64,000 nucleotides of DNA, from positions 28,768,001 to 28,832,000 of the forward strand of contig JBITNC010000002.1 in NCBI GenBank assembly GCA_050084985.1. The letters run 5' to 3'. Positions 1 to 12,060 of this stretch are shown piece by piece. The notes below the pieces were generated by a model. It was not told the origin of the DNA and did no database searches. It saw only the letters and a list, made by a program, of their open reading frames with translations. Position numbers and translations under genes: made by a program. This DNA comes from Nageia nagi (taxonomy: Eukaryota; Pinophyta). The number at the start of each line of letters is the position of its first letter. Position 1 is the stretch's first letter.

Positions 1-1060
1 GTAAAAGAAGGGGGGCATGTGATCTATCCTTCTTGATCTTGATGGGGATTGATGTATAAATGCTTTAATTAGCTCATCTCTCAAGCCTACAATGGAGTGA
101 CAAGGAAATTGAGAAACCTTTTTGCCCAAGATGTGAATTAATGCACTTTGTGTGAAATATGGTATTATTCCACTTCTCAATCCATCCTGAAGTACCTATT
201 CATTTAGGAACCAAAGTCCACACTAGTTGAATGTCTTGTAATATCATTATGGAAGGGAAGAAATCTCCACTCTAAACATGATGGGTGAATGATCAAAGAA
301 AATAAGATCTATAATAGTCTTGACATATGGTACAAAAGACACCCAATGGGTGAAAGAAAATTCTCGATGGTTAGAAATAATTGCTCGATCAAGTCATTTG
401 AGCACCCTTGCATGTCTAGCTTGGAAATTAGACCATGCATATGATATATGTTCTAAAAAGTGATCCGTTGAAAAACATGAGTTGGGGTTTGATATCCTAA
501 GCTTGTTCTTCATGCAAAACCATGTTTCTCTCTCCCCTATGGCCCACTTATTGGGAGTGATACTTTTCTTATCAAAGGCCTTTTTAACCATATTGAAATC
601 CTCACATATAAGCCAAATAATTGGAGGTAAGGACAATGCATACCATTTCCATAAAGTGCACTTGTTTGGGGTCTTGCTTGAGGCATAAATGTTAATTATG
701 CCAAATGATATCCCACCTTCTTGTAGCAAAATCCATACCACATGATGAGTGGAGTCAGTTCCCTAAGTAAAAAAATGATTTTTCCAGCTGCTGGATAACA
801 AAATGATAGCGCCTCCACTACCATGAGAATGATTGGTAGCATACATCTAGCTTCCAGGCTAGATGTACAAATTGCTTGAACATCAAAGAGTGCAAGTTGA
901 TCGAAGTATGAAATCAATTACTTTAACTTCTTGCAGAAAAATAGCATCAAAATATCCATAAAACTAAGAACAATGAACAAATTCATATCAGACCATATAA
1001 TGTCAGACTGGATCCATCAATCCTTTGACATTCTATGATAGAAAGATCATGTGGGAATGT
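1..1060 (-). pseudogene. LINE ORF2 endonuclease relic (left part)
   Basis: Reading the minus strand leftward from about 1060 gives the apurinic/apyrimidinic endonuclease domain of a plant L1-type non-LTR retrotransposon, in pieces across frames. Visible motifs are IFLQEVKV (about 945-905, containing the catalytic Glu), an SGGAIIL-like stretch near 810, NIYASSKTP, then CEDFNMVKKAFDKKS (the GDFN motif of the family) near 600, and FFDHSPIM (the terminal DHxP motif) near 290. Frameshifts near 745 and 900 and a stop near 395 break it. The reverse transcriptase would lie beyond the left edge. ORF1 of the same element lies upstream at 1360-2290 in the same orientation. Family identity is confident; subfamily is not assigned. 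Confidence 0.8.
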
Positions 1061-1359
1061 CAAGGATCATACCTCCACTTGTCTTATTTACAATTTTTGA
1101 ATTGGAAAGAAATTGGAAATAATTACTAGTAAAACTTTCCTTCTCTTTATTCTAGGGACTGGTATGATGATGTTTATCTACCTAAATTGGAATGTTCCCT
1201 CGAGGAGGGCTACAAGAATGTTGACGCTGCAATCGAGTGTGAACTTCTTATGCTACCTCAAGTTATCGAATGATTGCAAACAAAAGAGGAAGACCATCTT
1301 TGTTTGGAGTATCTTGAACCTCCTTTACAACCATTAGGGGTTACGAGGAAGGAGCTTGA

Positions 1360-2290
1360 ACCTTTAGGGGAAGCTTAAGAGTTGTAACTTGGCCATAACT
1401 TGTAGAGGGTTGGCTTGTGTTATCAGGTTTGTTCCCTTTGCCTTTCTTGTTGGGCACTGTTTGCCATTCCTCATGGTTCCTCTTAACGACTTGAGCAAGA
1501 ATAGTGGGAGTTGGAGCAACAAGAGTTTTCCCTTGAATTTAAATTTATCATCCATTAGTGGGCAACCCTTGATTCTATGAGACACCGACTGACCTTTATA
1601 ATAGGTGTTACATACACCACCCATTGATGGAGAACTGTATCCCTTTCTATATATCAATATACTCCTTCAAAGACTTAGTAAGGTCTACTTTAACATAGAT
1701 GCGCTTGGTTGGACAAACCATGTAGAATTGGGTCGATTCATCACCTACAAATTACCTTATGTGCGAAGCAAGAGTATGCCAAAAAAGGCCAAAACTACCA
1801 AAGGGATCCCCAAAAACTCTATCCAAAGGGGAACTACTAATGAAACATCATTATTGATTATGAAATCCCTAGACCATGGATGAAAGACAAGGAGACTGTT
1901 ATGGACATAGCAAGGACCTTTGGTAAGGACTTGTTGCACCTTAGCAGAGTTAGAAAAGTGGAAATGAAAGAACCCCTTAGCGAGGTTCAGCACATGCTCA
2001 ACTTTGATGCTATAAGGGCACCAATATTGATCAATCCGATTCTTAAGAATGGAGTTAGAAGGGATGTGACCTAGAAAATACCCTATAAGACTATAGCTCT
2101 CTAACCATGCACAAGCTTGATTGAAATCAGACAAAGGAATAACCAATTCGGGAGGGGAGTTACCTCATTGTACACCTTGGGAATGAACTTCAAGAGGTGT
2201 TTGCTTGCTAAAAGCACCATGTCTCACTCCAACAACTTTCACAAAAGATGAAGTTGAAGATTGAGGTTGAGGAATTATATCCTGCACACT
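1360..2290 (-). pseudogene. LINE ORF1 relic (DUF4283 plus zinc knuckle)
   Basis: The open stretch 2146-1757 on the minus strand matches the DUF4283 domain of plant LINE ORF1 proteins: an F-H-F-H-F strand, then VLTKGPCYV, HPWSRDF and VPLWIEFLGIPL. After a frame change it continues with the family's RIYVKVDLTKSL segment (about 1710-1680) and a degraded zinc knuckle ending in SHRIKGCPL near 1575. Upstream, the frame SFVKVVGVRHGAF (to about 2290) looks like the ORF1 N-terminal region but carries a stop. ORF1 proteins bind element RNA. The order DUF4283, knuckle, endonuclease on one strand is that of an L1-like element. Confidence 0.78.
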
Positions 2291-2920
2291 CCTCATTAGG
2301 TAGCGAAGTGAGAAAAAACTGGAAACACTAATACATGCAGTTCGACTCTCTCGTAGCCTGAATAAATTTAATTATCTTTTATATTTTTATTCTCTATACA
2401 ACTAAACTACTTTTAGTATGTTTTAAATCATCCACATGCTTCTAAAATTTTCTCAAACCTAAATCTAAATTATAAATATTATATGAACATTTTAAGATGA
2501 ACTTGTGGGTCGATGGTAGCTAAAACTCTCCAAAAATATGAAGACCCATGTTCAAATTCTGTCCCTTCTAAAAATAAACATAAGTGATATGGATAAAATG
2601 ATAAATTTGATCAAATAAATACCCCTTCAATCACAACTTAACCTAAATAAATTTTGTATATTGAGAATATCACTTCTTATAAATTATTTTATATAAAATA
2701 ATTCCTGGTTCTCTCATTGTTATAAAACACTACATTGAACGACTTCATATGTTGTCTAGTACTTCTGGTATTCATCATTGCTCCTTGCATTGCCTCTTAC
2801 CATCTTATCCAAAAGATACAAATCTCAGCCAAAAAAATCTTTCGAGGAATAGATTAGCAGCGTTTGGATATGTCCTGATGCCTTAGGTTTCCACTGTAAT
2901 TCTTCTTGTTCACACTCCAA
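2291..2920. other. Intergenic, upstream of the PPR gene
   Basis: No gene is recognisable. The stretch is AT-rich and must contain the promoter of the PPR gene. A TATATAAA-like string occurs near 2690-2698, about 225 bp before the ATG, but plant PPR promoters are often TATA-less, so I do not call it as a promoter. Confidence 0.4.
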
Positions 2921-5614
2921 ATGGGCATTCTCTCTTGGCGGCCTCCTCTCTCTGCCAATACCCCATCCACCCACCCACAGTTGAATCTCAGTCTACGTTT
3001 CAACTATGGCTCACCACAATCTCTTACAACAGCAGCACGGACATCAAAGTCAGCTCCCTCAAAAGCCAGACGACGCAAACAACAGAATCCCAGATTTAGA
3101 ACCAATAAAAAAAATATACCCACTACCAAACCAAAACTGGTCATCAGAAACCCAAGGGGCCAGAAGAGCCTGGCCACTATTTATGCAGATCTCAAGTTTC
3201 TGTGCAGAGAAGGTCAATTGGAGGATGCCCTCTCCATCCTATCCCTGATGGATTTTAGAACAGGTGAAATCCCAGTGGATTCCAATATCTATGATTTCCT
3301 CCTCGATGCCTGTACAATCCGGAAGTTTCTAGAAGGTGGAAAACGAGTGCATGAACACATGAAACTTACATTGTCTGATCAGAATGTTTACTTGGCCACC
3401 AAATTGGTTAGGTTTTATACAGAATGTGGAAGCATAATGGAAGCCCAGAAGGCGTTTGATGCTGTGAGAGGGCCTAAGAATATGTTCTTGTGGAATTCAC
3501 TTATAAGAGCTTATGTAAAGACTGGGTTTTACGAGGGAAAGGCTATTGAATTATATGATCAGATGAGGGTTTTGGGGATTAGACCCGATAGTTTTACGTT
3601 TTCGTGTTTAATGAAGGTTTGTGGAAGTATTAGGGATTTGGGGAAGGGGATGGAGATTCATGGTGAGGTTGTGAAGAGTGGTCTTGAGTGTGATGCTATT
3701 GTGGGAGGCGCCCTTGTTGATATGTATTGTAGGTGTGATTATGTGGAGTTTGCATGGAAAGTGTTTGAGAAAATCCCTGACCGGAATGTGGTTAGTTGGA
3801 GTGCTATGGTGTCTGGGTTTGTTCATAATTCTTGTTGGGAAGATGCATTGGAGTGTTTCGCTGAAATGGTGTATGAAGGATCGAGGCCGAATTCTACTAC
3901 AGTGTCGTCGGTGCTACCTGCTTGTGGGGTTTTGGGGACACTGAGAAAGGGGAAGGAGATCCATGGCTATGCAATTAGAAATAAGTTTGATTCCTATGTG
4001 TTTGTGGGAAGTGCTCTCATAGATATGCATACGAAATGTGGTTGTGTTGAGTATGCAAGCAGAGTGTTTCACAATATGCCTGAAAGAAATGTTGTTTCTT
4101 ATAGTGCCATGATTGTGGGGTATCAGAGGAACAGGAAGGCTAAAGAGGCCTTTGAAATATTTACGCGAATGCAAGGAGATGATGTGAAACCCAATCTGAT
4201 TACCATGGTGAATGTTTTGCCGGCATGTGGTGACTTGGCAGCTCTGCAACAGGGTAAGCAAATCCATGCATATGTGATCAAAAATGGGTTTTCCTCCAAT
4301 TTGAGATTGTATCATGAGTTGATAGATATGTATTTTAAATGTGAAATTGTTGAGGATGGACACAAAGTGTTTGATGAGATGCCTGAAAAAGGTGTTGGTT
4401 CATGGACAACAATGATTGCAGCCTATAAAAGAAATGGAAATGCTGAAAAAGCCCTGACAGTATTTAACCAAATGCAAGAGAATGGTGTGAAACCTAGTTT
4501 AGCCACCATGTTGGAGGCTATCTCTGCATGTTCTAAAGTGATAAGCCTGCAAGAAGGCAAGAAAATTCATGCCTATACAATTAAAAGTGGGTTTGAGTCT
4601 CATTCTTTTGTGTGTAGTGCCTTGATTGGAATGTATGCTAATTGTGGATTTCTCGACATTGCTGCAAAATTGTTTCGTGATATTTCTGAGAAAGGAGTAG
4701 TTTCTTGGACAGCAATTATTGAAGCTTATGCAATAAATGGGAGTGGAGAGAAAGCTCTTGAGCTTTTTAATGCAATGCAACAGGAAGATGTGAAGCCAAA
4801 CCAATTTACTTTTACTGCCCTTCTTACAGCTTGCAGTAATGCAGGCTTAGTTGCTGAAGGCTGGCAATACTTTGATAGCATGGACCAAGTCAATGATATA
4901 CCAATCAAGGCAGAGCACTATGCATGCATGGTTGATCTTCTTGGTCGTATTGGACAACTGAATGAGGCAAAGACTTTTATTGAAAACATGCCAATTAAAC
5001 CCGATGCTAGTGTGTGGAAAGCCTTGTTAGGTGCCTCTAGAAACCATTGCAATGTAGAGATTGGAGAATATGCAGTAGGATGCCTTCAGGAGTTGAAACC
5101 TTTAGATACTGAAGATTTGGTTGCTTTGGCAAGAATCTATTCTGCAGCTGGCAAGTGGGATAATGTGGCTAAGGTGAGAGAAAAGATGAAAAATAGGGGA
5201 TTGAAAGGGAGACTAGAATGGAGTGGAATTGTGGTAAAAAACAGGTTTCATACATTTATCAGAGGAGACAAAACACACCCACATTTAAAGGAAATCTATG
5301 CAACATTTGAGAGATTCGTCAGAGAAATCAGGGTGGCTGGGTATATACCTGAATCATGCAATGTACTGCACCTTGAGAAAGAGGATGGTGACAACATTTT
5401 TTGTGGTCATACTGTAATTCTTGCCCTTACTTTTGGGCTTATGAATCTATGTCCTGGGACAATCTGGATAGTACAGAACTTTCATATGTGCAGAGTCTGT
5501 CATAATGTTACCAAGGCCATCTCCAAGATAACTGGGAAAAAAATTATTGTGAGAGATATAAAGTGTATCCATCATTTCAGTGGTGGAGAATGTTCATGCA
5601 AAAATTATTGGTAA
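2921..5614 (+). CDS. PPR-DYW protein, probably organelle-targeted
   Basis: Intronless 897-residue pentatricopeptide repeat protein of the PLS class. The first ATG is 2921; the open frame extends upstream only to a TTG at 2906, so 2921 is the start. Residues 1-75 are rich in Ser, Thr, Pro, Arg and Lys with almost no acidic residues, as in a chloroplast or mitochondrial transit peptide. PPR motifs run from about 85 to 700 (repeated units of the form GKEIHGYAIRN, ALIDMYxKCG, RNVVSWxAMIxGY). E-type motifs follow to about 785, and a DYW domain ends in KNYW. Such proteins bind organelle RNA and usually direct C-to-U editing. Zinc ligands are present (His 830, CRVCH at 857-861, HHF at 884-886, CSC at 891-893). 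The catalytic Glu of the HSE motif is Val (H-T-V, 830-832), and the PG box is degenerate (RLEWSGIVV). Its layout recalls Arabidopsis At1g71460 from memory, unchecked. Confidence 0.95.
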   Translation: MGILSWRPPLSANTPSTHPQLNLSLRFNYGSPQSLTTAARTSKSAPSKARRRKQQNPRFRTNKKNIPTTKPKLVIRNPRGQKSLATIYADLKFLCREGQLEDALSILSLMDFRTGEIPVDSNIYDFLLDACTIRKFLEGGKRVHEHMKLTLSDQNVYLATKLVRFYTECGSIMEAQKAFDAVRGPKNMFLWNSLIRAYVKTGFYEGKAIELYDQMRVLGIRPDSFTFSCLMKVCGSIRDLGKGMEIHGEVVKSGLECDAIVGGALVDMYCRCDYVEFAWKVFEKIPDRNVVSWSAMVSGFVHNSCWEDALECFAEMVYEGSRPNSTTVSSVLPACGVLGTLRKGKEIHGYAIRNKFDSYVFVGSALIDMHTKCGCVEYASRVFHNMPERNVVSYSAMIVGYQRNRKAKEAFEIFTRMQGDDVKPNLITMVNVLPACGDLAALQQGKQIHAYVIKNGFSSNLRLYHELIDMYFKCEIVEDGHKVFDEMPEKGVGSWTTMIAAYKRNGNAEKALTVFNQMQENGVKPSLATMLEAISACSKVISLQEGKKIHAYTIKSGFESHSFVCSALIGMYANCGFLDIAAKLFRDISEKGVVSWTAIIEAYAINGSGEKALELFNAMQQEDVKPNQFTFTALLTACSNAGLVAEGWQYFDSMDQVNDIPIKAEHYACMVDLLGRIGQLNEAKTFIENMPIKPDASVWKALLGASRNHCNVEIGEYAVGCLQELKPLDTEDLVALARIYSAAGKWDNVAKVREKMKNRGLKGRLEWSGIVVKNRFHTFIRGDKTHPHLKEIYATFERFVREIRVAGYIPESCNVLHLEKEDGDNIFCGHTVILALTFGLMNLCPGTIWIVQNFHMCRVCHNVTKAISKITGKKIIVRDIKCIHHFSGGECSCKNYW

Positions 5615-7494
5615 TCATTGAATAAGTTCTGTATTGTATTTGAGGACGGCTCTCAGTATTTAGAGCTCCAATTGAAGGCATAATGAGGGTAACTGAAATG
5701 AACTTTGGCAAACATATGTTTTTCTGTATATATACCTTGAAGTATTCTTATATACTCCCATGCATCATGCACTGAACGAGGAGTATATTCTGTAAAATAT
5801 AACAGGATTAAAATTCATAATGAGAATATAAAAAGATCCTCTTCAATTCATTTTATAAGTTGGAAGGAACAACTTAAACTACTAGACCCAACTCAAATGC
5901 AGGATGAAAACCTTATGCAGAGATGTTATCCAATTTCATTGAAGAGCCATTTCTTCTGATGGAAAAACTCTTCTGGTCAACGTTTTGACTGGATTGTCTG
6001 GCTTATTGAGAACTTAGATGGTAGTCTATCACAACCGATGCCCTTGCTGCAATGGAGAGTTTTATATTTGCAAATCAAGATTTTCTATTTTTCAAGATTG
6101 TAATTTTTCTCATTAAACTAATACGGTTTGATGCATGCATCCTTAATATTCTCCTGTAATACTTTCCAGACATTCAATCCTTGATACGTCTCTGCACAGT
6201 ACGTGAGGCATTGACTTTTGAGATGCCTTTGGTACCATTTTTGCTTGCACAAATATGCTATTGCACTATAAAATAAACTCCTAAACAGTATGTACTTCAC
6301 ACTGAAGGATTAGGGACAACTTCAGCAACCATCGTTTAGATTTGCAGTTGGTTGGCAATAAAGTTTGTGATTAAACGGAAGTACTGTTTGGTTATAGCTC
6401 TTATAATCAAAGTCTGTTGATAACAATATTGTAGACAGCAAACTGAAGTAACTTTTGTTTTCATATCATTTTTATGAACTGTGAAGATTTGAATTGTAGT
6501 TTTGATATTATTTTATTTAGCAAGATGATTTGTTGGTGATGAGGTTTGTTTTTAAGTTTCAATAAAACCCCTTATTGTGTACGGATTTTTATTGTGAGTA
6601 CCGACGGACCTATGTCTGTAACATATTTATTTTACAGGTTTTCTACTCTGCCACAAGTGCTTGAAGATGGTTAATCTTCATGCATTTTCTATCTCTGAAC
6701 TAATATAGTACTGGAGATTTATGTTACTAATAAACTGGTCATTGAGGTGAGCCTCCATGGTCGTTTAAAGAAAATAAAGGATAGCAATCTTATTCTAATG
6801 ATGAAGGCTCCATTATATTGTTGTTTTTTGGTTTTTGCAATCTTAGGTAGGCTATCCAAAAGCTACAATGTAATATCCTGACAAAAAATATAGAAATATA
6901 TTGTAGGAAATAATGGAAAATTTATTATAGAAATTTCTCAAAACCCTAGTTTAACCAAAACAGAAAATTATAATAACAAATGATAGAAACAAAATTCTGA
7001 TTTGTATTTCAAAGTTTCAACAATGATGAATTCAAATAAACTAAATTGAAGTTGAGATACAATATCTGTAAAGTGGAACTGAATTGGAGCAACTGAATTA
7101 ATGTAGAAGACAAAATTACAATGTATGAAGTTCAAGAATGAAGCTTCATTAACTCTTCAATGGTGAGAGTTGCAGGAAATTGGAAAGTACAATAATGCTA
7201 CACTTGCAAGAACCAAACTAAACTAAGATACAAGTATTCTAACCTAGTAACTGATACCAAGAATAATTACACATGTCGTATACTCCAGGGCAAGTTGGAA
7301 GACAAACCAAAAACACAAGAAAACTAAAAAATGCCTCAAGAATGGGAAGTTACGAGGCATTGTGATCTGTGCCTAACCAATAGACTATAGACTAGTTGGA
7401 CAGGTCTAACCGGTTGGATGAGCATCGATTGGTCGACTGTTTAGTCGGTCTGCAGGATACTGACTGGTTAGTAAACTCAAAAATCTTGACAATT
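5615..7494. other. Gene-free region downstream of the PPR gene
   Basis: The first few hundred bases after 5614 must hold the PPR 3' UTR. I see no coding homology and no RNA gene. Around 7380-7480 there is a run of short GGTTGG, GGTCGACT and AGTCGGTC motifs, which resemble the start of the LTR of element P in style but not in alignable sequence. Confidence 0.4.
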
Positions 7495-7912
7495 ACCTCG
7501 GGACATGTGCTGAGTTTCCAACACCAATGAGACAATTCCAATTCAAATTTGTATATGTGCTTCATTGTTGAGAAAATTGATCGAGAAATTCATATCTACC
7601 ACTTGAGGAGGATTGAAGAAAAGTTTATGAGGAGTTTCGCTTGATTCTTAGCCTTAATGTGGCATATCCAACCTTAGAGAGGCTTTTTGTGCATTACAAA
7701 GGTGAATTTAGCTTCAACAAGTCTAGATCTAGCCATTGAGAGTTTTGAAAAATATTCTACAACACTCAAAAATTGTACTTGACCCATTGTCGTCAAGCGC
7801 CAAACCCTAGGGGCCATTTATGTGAAGTTTTTGGTATCCGTATCAGGTGCATTCGTTCTTGGCACCCATTATGGACTATTGTTTGTTGGAAACTCAGCAC
7901 ATGTTTCGAGGT
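7495..7912. repeat. MITE-like element with 29-bp terminal inverted repeats
   Basis: Bases 7495-7523 (acctcg...ccaaca) are the reverse complement of 7884-7912 with 27 of 29 positions matching. The outer ends read ACCTCG inward on both sides. The 360 bp between carry no convincing reading frame. I find no clear target-site duplication, so this could also be two inverted copies of a short repeat. No superfamily can be assigned from the termini. Confidence 0.5.
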
Positions 7913-10900
7913 TGAGTAGTTAGCTAGTTGGTCTAGCCTCCAATGGTGTGATCCAAGGGGAACCCCAAAATCTCTTCCAAAATACAATAATATTATCCTA
8001 ATTGACAACAATATTTTTCAAAGCCTACCCTTGAAAATGAAATGCCTTTACCTGTTATAACAACCCTAATGAAAGATTAAATCTTAATAATTGATCTTCA
8101 TGAAGAGTTGAGATTAGATATCATCAAAATATAAAATCCAACAATCAACGTTAAATAACAATATTATATCTCTTTGGTTGGAGCACAACTCTCCAAGTGA
8201 CCAAATCTCCTTCCAAAATGTTGTCATCAGTCCCACATATGCTAAATCACCCTTAAAGACTCCAACATCCCACTTGGAATATCTTATTTTTCCTTTAGTG
8301 ACCCCATAATCCATTCTAGACACTCAAATTTGACTTTGGGATCATAAATTAACTGCTAAGTCAGTTACAAATCCATATTTAGCCAAAATGGTAGTTCAAA
8401 TGCCAAAAACATTAAATAATGCTTTGGTCTTAACTTAGAATCCTTGCTAAATACCACTTACTTTGACCAAGACAAAAATAGACAACAACATATGCCAAAA
8501 TATGCAGAATGCCACATACATTTAATAATGCCTTATTTTAGCCATAAAACACTCCCAACTCCGTAACTAACTTCACTAACTCCTGTACTAACATTAAAAC
8601 TTCTATTTTCCACATTAACCCATATAACTCCCAAACAAACAAAACACACCAAATGATGCCCAAGGACCTGGACGTCCCTCTCCTAAACTTCTATTTTCCA
8701 CATTTACATGCAAATTTACATTGATGGATAAATTTGAAAACATTACATACAATGATCGCGACTTTTGCGATCATTGGCACACATTATCAAAAATATTAAA
8801 AATTGCCAACCTTTGGCATTTTTATAAATTTCAATTTGAATAGTAACCTTGAATGAGAGGTGATTTTTCAAATGTGTTCAAATTTTTTGATAGAACACAT
8901 TTCCCTCTTGTATAGAGTAATCTACAATTGTTGTCACTAATGACAACTATTTTCAGTTTCTTGTGAGTGGAACAATACTTAAATTGCTCTTTGATTATCA
9001 AATATGGTTGACTCTACATGCATTGAGCTTCTGTTATTACATTCATCTTGGGTTTCAAATTTTATCATTTGTGTCCAAGTCTTCCATCATATATGTACAT
9101 ATCTATTAAGATAGTTTTTAGCAAGTAATTACATGTTGAACATGTTGTAGCTAATAACAATTTCATTATGAAAAAGGACTATTTGATTAGCATCGCATTT
9201 AGAAATCTTCAATAATTAGAGTCAACATGTTCCTTTTCTCCTCAACCTTCGCTTGAAGGTTTTTCAAGGCATTTTTTTACTTGAATCTATAGGTATAAAT
9301 ACAAAATTTGGGAAGCTTATGCAAAAATAACTCTCCATAATATGAAAGGCCATCTTTTGAATGGAGATAATAAGATTTAAATTAAATGCTATTGCATAAC
9401 GAATCGTAGCTTTAATTATGCAATGATGAACTCTTGTGTTCTTTAATCAAATCTAAGGAGGATATCCACATCCCAATATGTTTATCCAAATTCCTTTGTA
9501 TATAACTACATGGATTGCAAATTTTGAACAGTTCTAGTAACAAAATCAAGATAATTTGGAATTATACAAAAATTCAAAAGCAATACAATTCCAATCATAA
9601 CGACAAAATCAAGAACATAGAAACAATATAATATGAATTAGTCATCTAATAAATTACTTCATGTAGCATCCATGTGTTCTTCATTTCCTCCAAATTGTAA
9701 GATTTACTTGAGACTTGACATTTAATTTTTTGAACTATTAGTCAATTGGTTTCAACTCTGATATGAGCATTATAAAGTGCAATACCACCTCTAGAAAAAG
9801 TACTTTAGTATCCTTTTATTGGTGTCAATAATTAATGGTTAATATGTTAGCCCTAGATTCTCCACTAAAAGTTTATTTTGTAGTCTTAGTGGGAACTAAG
9901 AAATATTCTTTGCAAGTGAGGATAACAAGCACAACATTAAATGAACATCTAATGAACAAAATATACATAAATAAAATATAAATGACCATTATTTCCTACA
10001 CAAGAGGCATTGTGATAACTATGATATTATCAACCACCTACTAGGGACATCGAAGCATAGGTATATGAACTCTTTTGCCTAATAGTAGCAATTTCATCTA
10101 GATGCAATAAAACACACAAAGAATTCAATTCTACATTAATAATAACCCATGTGGGCTACTAAGGTCAAGCCCATCATCCCCCTCTCTTACATCGCATGGA
10201 TCTAGCAATCATCCTAAGTTGATTCAAGAATACACAAGACCATAAACACCCATAAGAGATCATCAAATCCTTCAAATTAAGATCATTAATATACCCAAAC
10301 ATAGTAACATAAGATCATCTAATATCTCTTCATCCTTACACTTGACATGATAAATAAAGAATCATAAGAAATAAGCTCATCAAAAGGTTCCTATTAGGGA
10401 TATCCATTATAGTTGGTGGGAATGTACTTTCATGTACCCTAGATGGGTACTTAATTCGTGTGACCATTGATATTGGAAGTTAAGGTGACATATATTTCCC
10501 TCGATTTTCTAGAGGAAGTGTTCTGCATTGAAGGCCAACTTGGGGTTGATGAGTGAAGAGTGAGTGAAGAGGGAGATGTCCATGTGACTAGAGTGTATTG
10601 TCAGTAAATATACACTGGAACCAACCTATGAGTGTTCACCTAGACGCATTGTTATTACCTATGATTCTTAGATTTATTATATCATCTTCCTTAGAAGTAA
10701 CTACTATATTTGGAATTGCATTATAATGTTGTTTAATAGATTCTATATATTGAGCTTTACATAAATATGCAACCTCTTATCTATATTTTGTGGGTGATTA
10801 CATCAGTACTATCATCTTTGTATTTGAATTATTTCTCGTTTGTGTCTTAAGTTGTTGATAATTATGATTTATATGTAGTATACCTTTATATATATTTTCA

Positions 10901-11156
10901 TCTTTATCTTTAATGTATTTTTGATAGTTAAGTCAAACATTATCTCTAGTATTATTTCATATATTCCCTTTATTATTGTCTTCTCTCTTTCCAAGGGAAA
11001 CCTACCATGATAGCCATCTCATAGACCTATTTAATTTGTGTGTTCTTTTCATAGGTCCCACTTTTAGCTTCGTACTAACTTCTTAAAACAAATTGAATAA
11101 AGGCTATGTTGTAGTTATCTCTATAGAGAGATAATGTTTTCCCACTCCAATTTTAG
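7913..11156. other. Gene-free region
   Basis: About 3.2 kb of AT-rich DNA with no recognisable protein homology on either strand beyond short chance frames. It contains the hairpin listed at 8750-8776, a second imperfect stem (TGCCAA/TTGGCA with A/T arms) near 8805-8832, and a short direct repeat (aacttctattttccacatt) near 8607 and 8687. It may include remnants of old LTR elements that I cannot identify by eye. Confidence 0.4.
8750..8776. repeat. Perfect 10-bp hairpin
   Basis: CAATGATCGC at 8750-8759 is followed by a 7-nt loop (gactttt) and its exact reverse complement GCGATCATTG at 8767-8776. Nothing nearby suggests a transcript that would use it. Confidence 0.7.
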
Positions 11157-12060
11157 GAAATCATAGCAAAAATCAAGCTCTTCCATGCACTTGTCTCCCC
11201 AACTTTACTTTATGGATATGAGGTTTGGAGACCTAATTTTAGACACTCTAGTTGGGCTCGTATTAAGAGGGTTTTGGTTAATATGCTTTTAAGATTAATT
11301 TGGTCCAAAAGATTTGTTCCTCATTCCATCATCCTAGTTGAATTTGATGTATGTCCCTTGTTGACTCTTATAGTTTTCCATATTATCAAGCTATTGAATA
11401 TAATTCGTTATATGATATCAACAAATCCTAACTCAAAGAGATATTGTATCGTAGCTCTCAAATCCTTAATGCAACTTACAAGTAAGAGTAGAAACCAGTG
11501 TTGGTTCTCAAAGACCACTTACGGCTTATGATCATCAATATAGTTAAATATCAATAGACTTTCTTCCTCCTAGCTATCAAATAGGACCTCTAATTTGTTT
11601 ACTAGAGATATCAACAAAATGATTAAGAAGAAAATATACTTGGCTTACTTGAGGTCAACTAGGATTGAATTGAAAAATCAATTTTACCAAAGAGCTTACA
11701 TTATCTTCAGATATACATGAGATTGGAGAATGGTGTGATTATCATCATTGATCATGTTAAACTACACATCACATGGCCTCAAAATCTCTCTTAGTTAGAT
11801 AAGGTTTTTCTCACACCATCTTTGTATTGAGACAAACCACCATATCCCTAGAGACTAGCATTTTTGCAAGTTATACAATATGGAACCATAATCTAAACAA
11901 CATTTCATATTCATTTTCCCCATCTATTATCAAATTTGAGGTCGATACCATTATCTATTCAGAGGTGCCCATTCTTTGAAATCATGGATAAATTACAAAG
12001 GTAAAAAATGCATCACACTCTATATCTGAGAAGTCATTCACCTCAAACAAAGCTTAATCA
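11157..12060 (+). pseudogene. LINE reverse transcriptase, C-terminal end
   Basis: The frame open from 11157 to 11531 reads KIKLFHALVSPTLLYGYEVW, then SSWARIKRV and VPHSIILVEF: the thumb-to-C-terminal part of a plant non-LTR reverse transcriptase. After a frame change, 11604-11720 gives RDINKMIKKKIYLAYLRST. Then 11785-12010 gives FFSHHLCIETNHHIPRD, FCKLYNMEP and QHFIFIFPIYYQI, interrupted by stops; this is the conserved Cys/His tail of the same proteins. The alignment ends near 12060, where the element's 3' end is expected. I see no long poly(A). It belongs to a different LINE family from the relic at 1-2290. Confidence 0.8.

Noticed and set aside
1113-2074. Plus-strand frames at 1113-1337, 1389-1580, 1605-1883 and 1880-2074
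   Set aside because: They are antisense shadows of the LINE ORF1 relic, which has recognisable domains on the minus strand.
2906-2920. Upstream TTG as start of the PPR gene
   Set aside because: Nuclear plant genes start at ATG; the ATG at 2921 opens a good transit peptide.
3608-4908. Minus-strand frames within the PPR gene
   Set aside because: Antisense shadows of repeated PPR codons.
7793-8323. Two minus-strand frames of 69-72 codons
   Set aside because: No family motif and no supporting context; length expected by chance.
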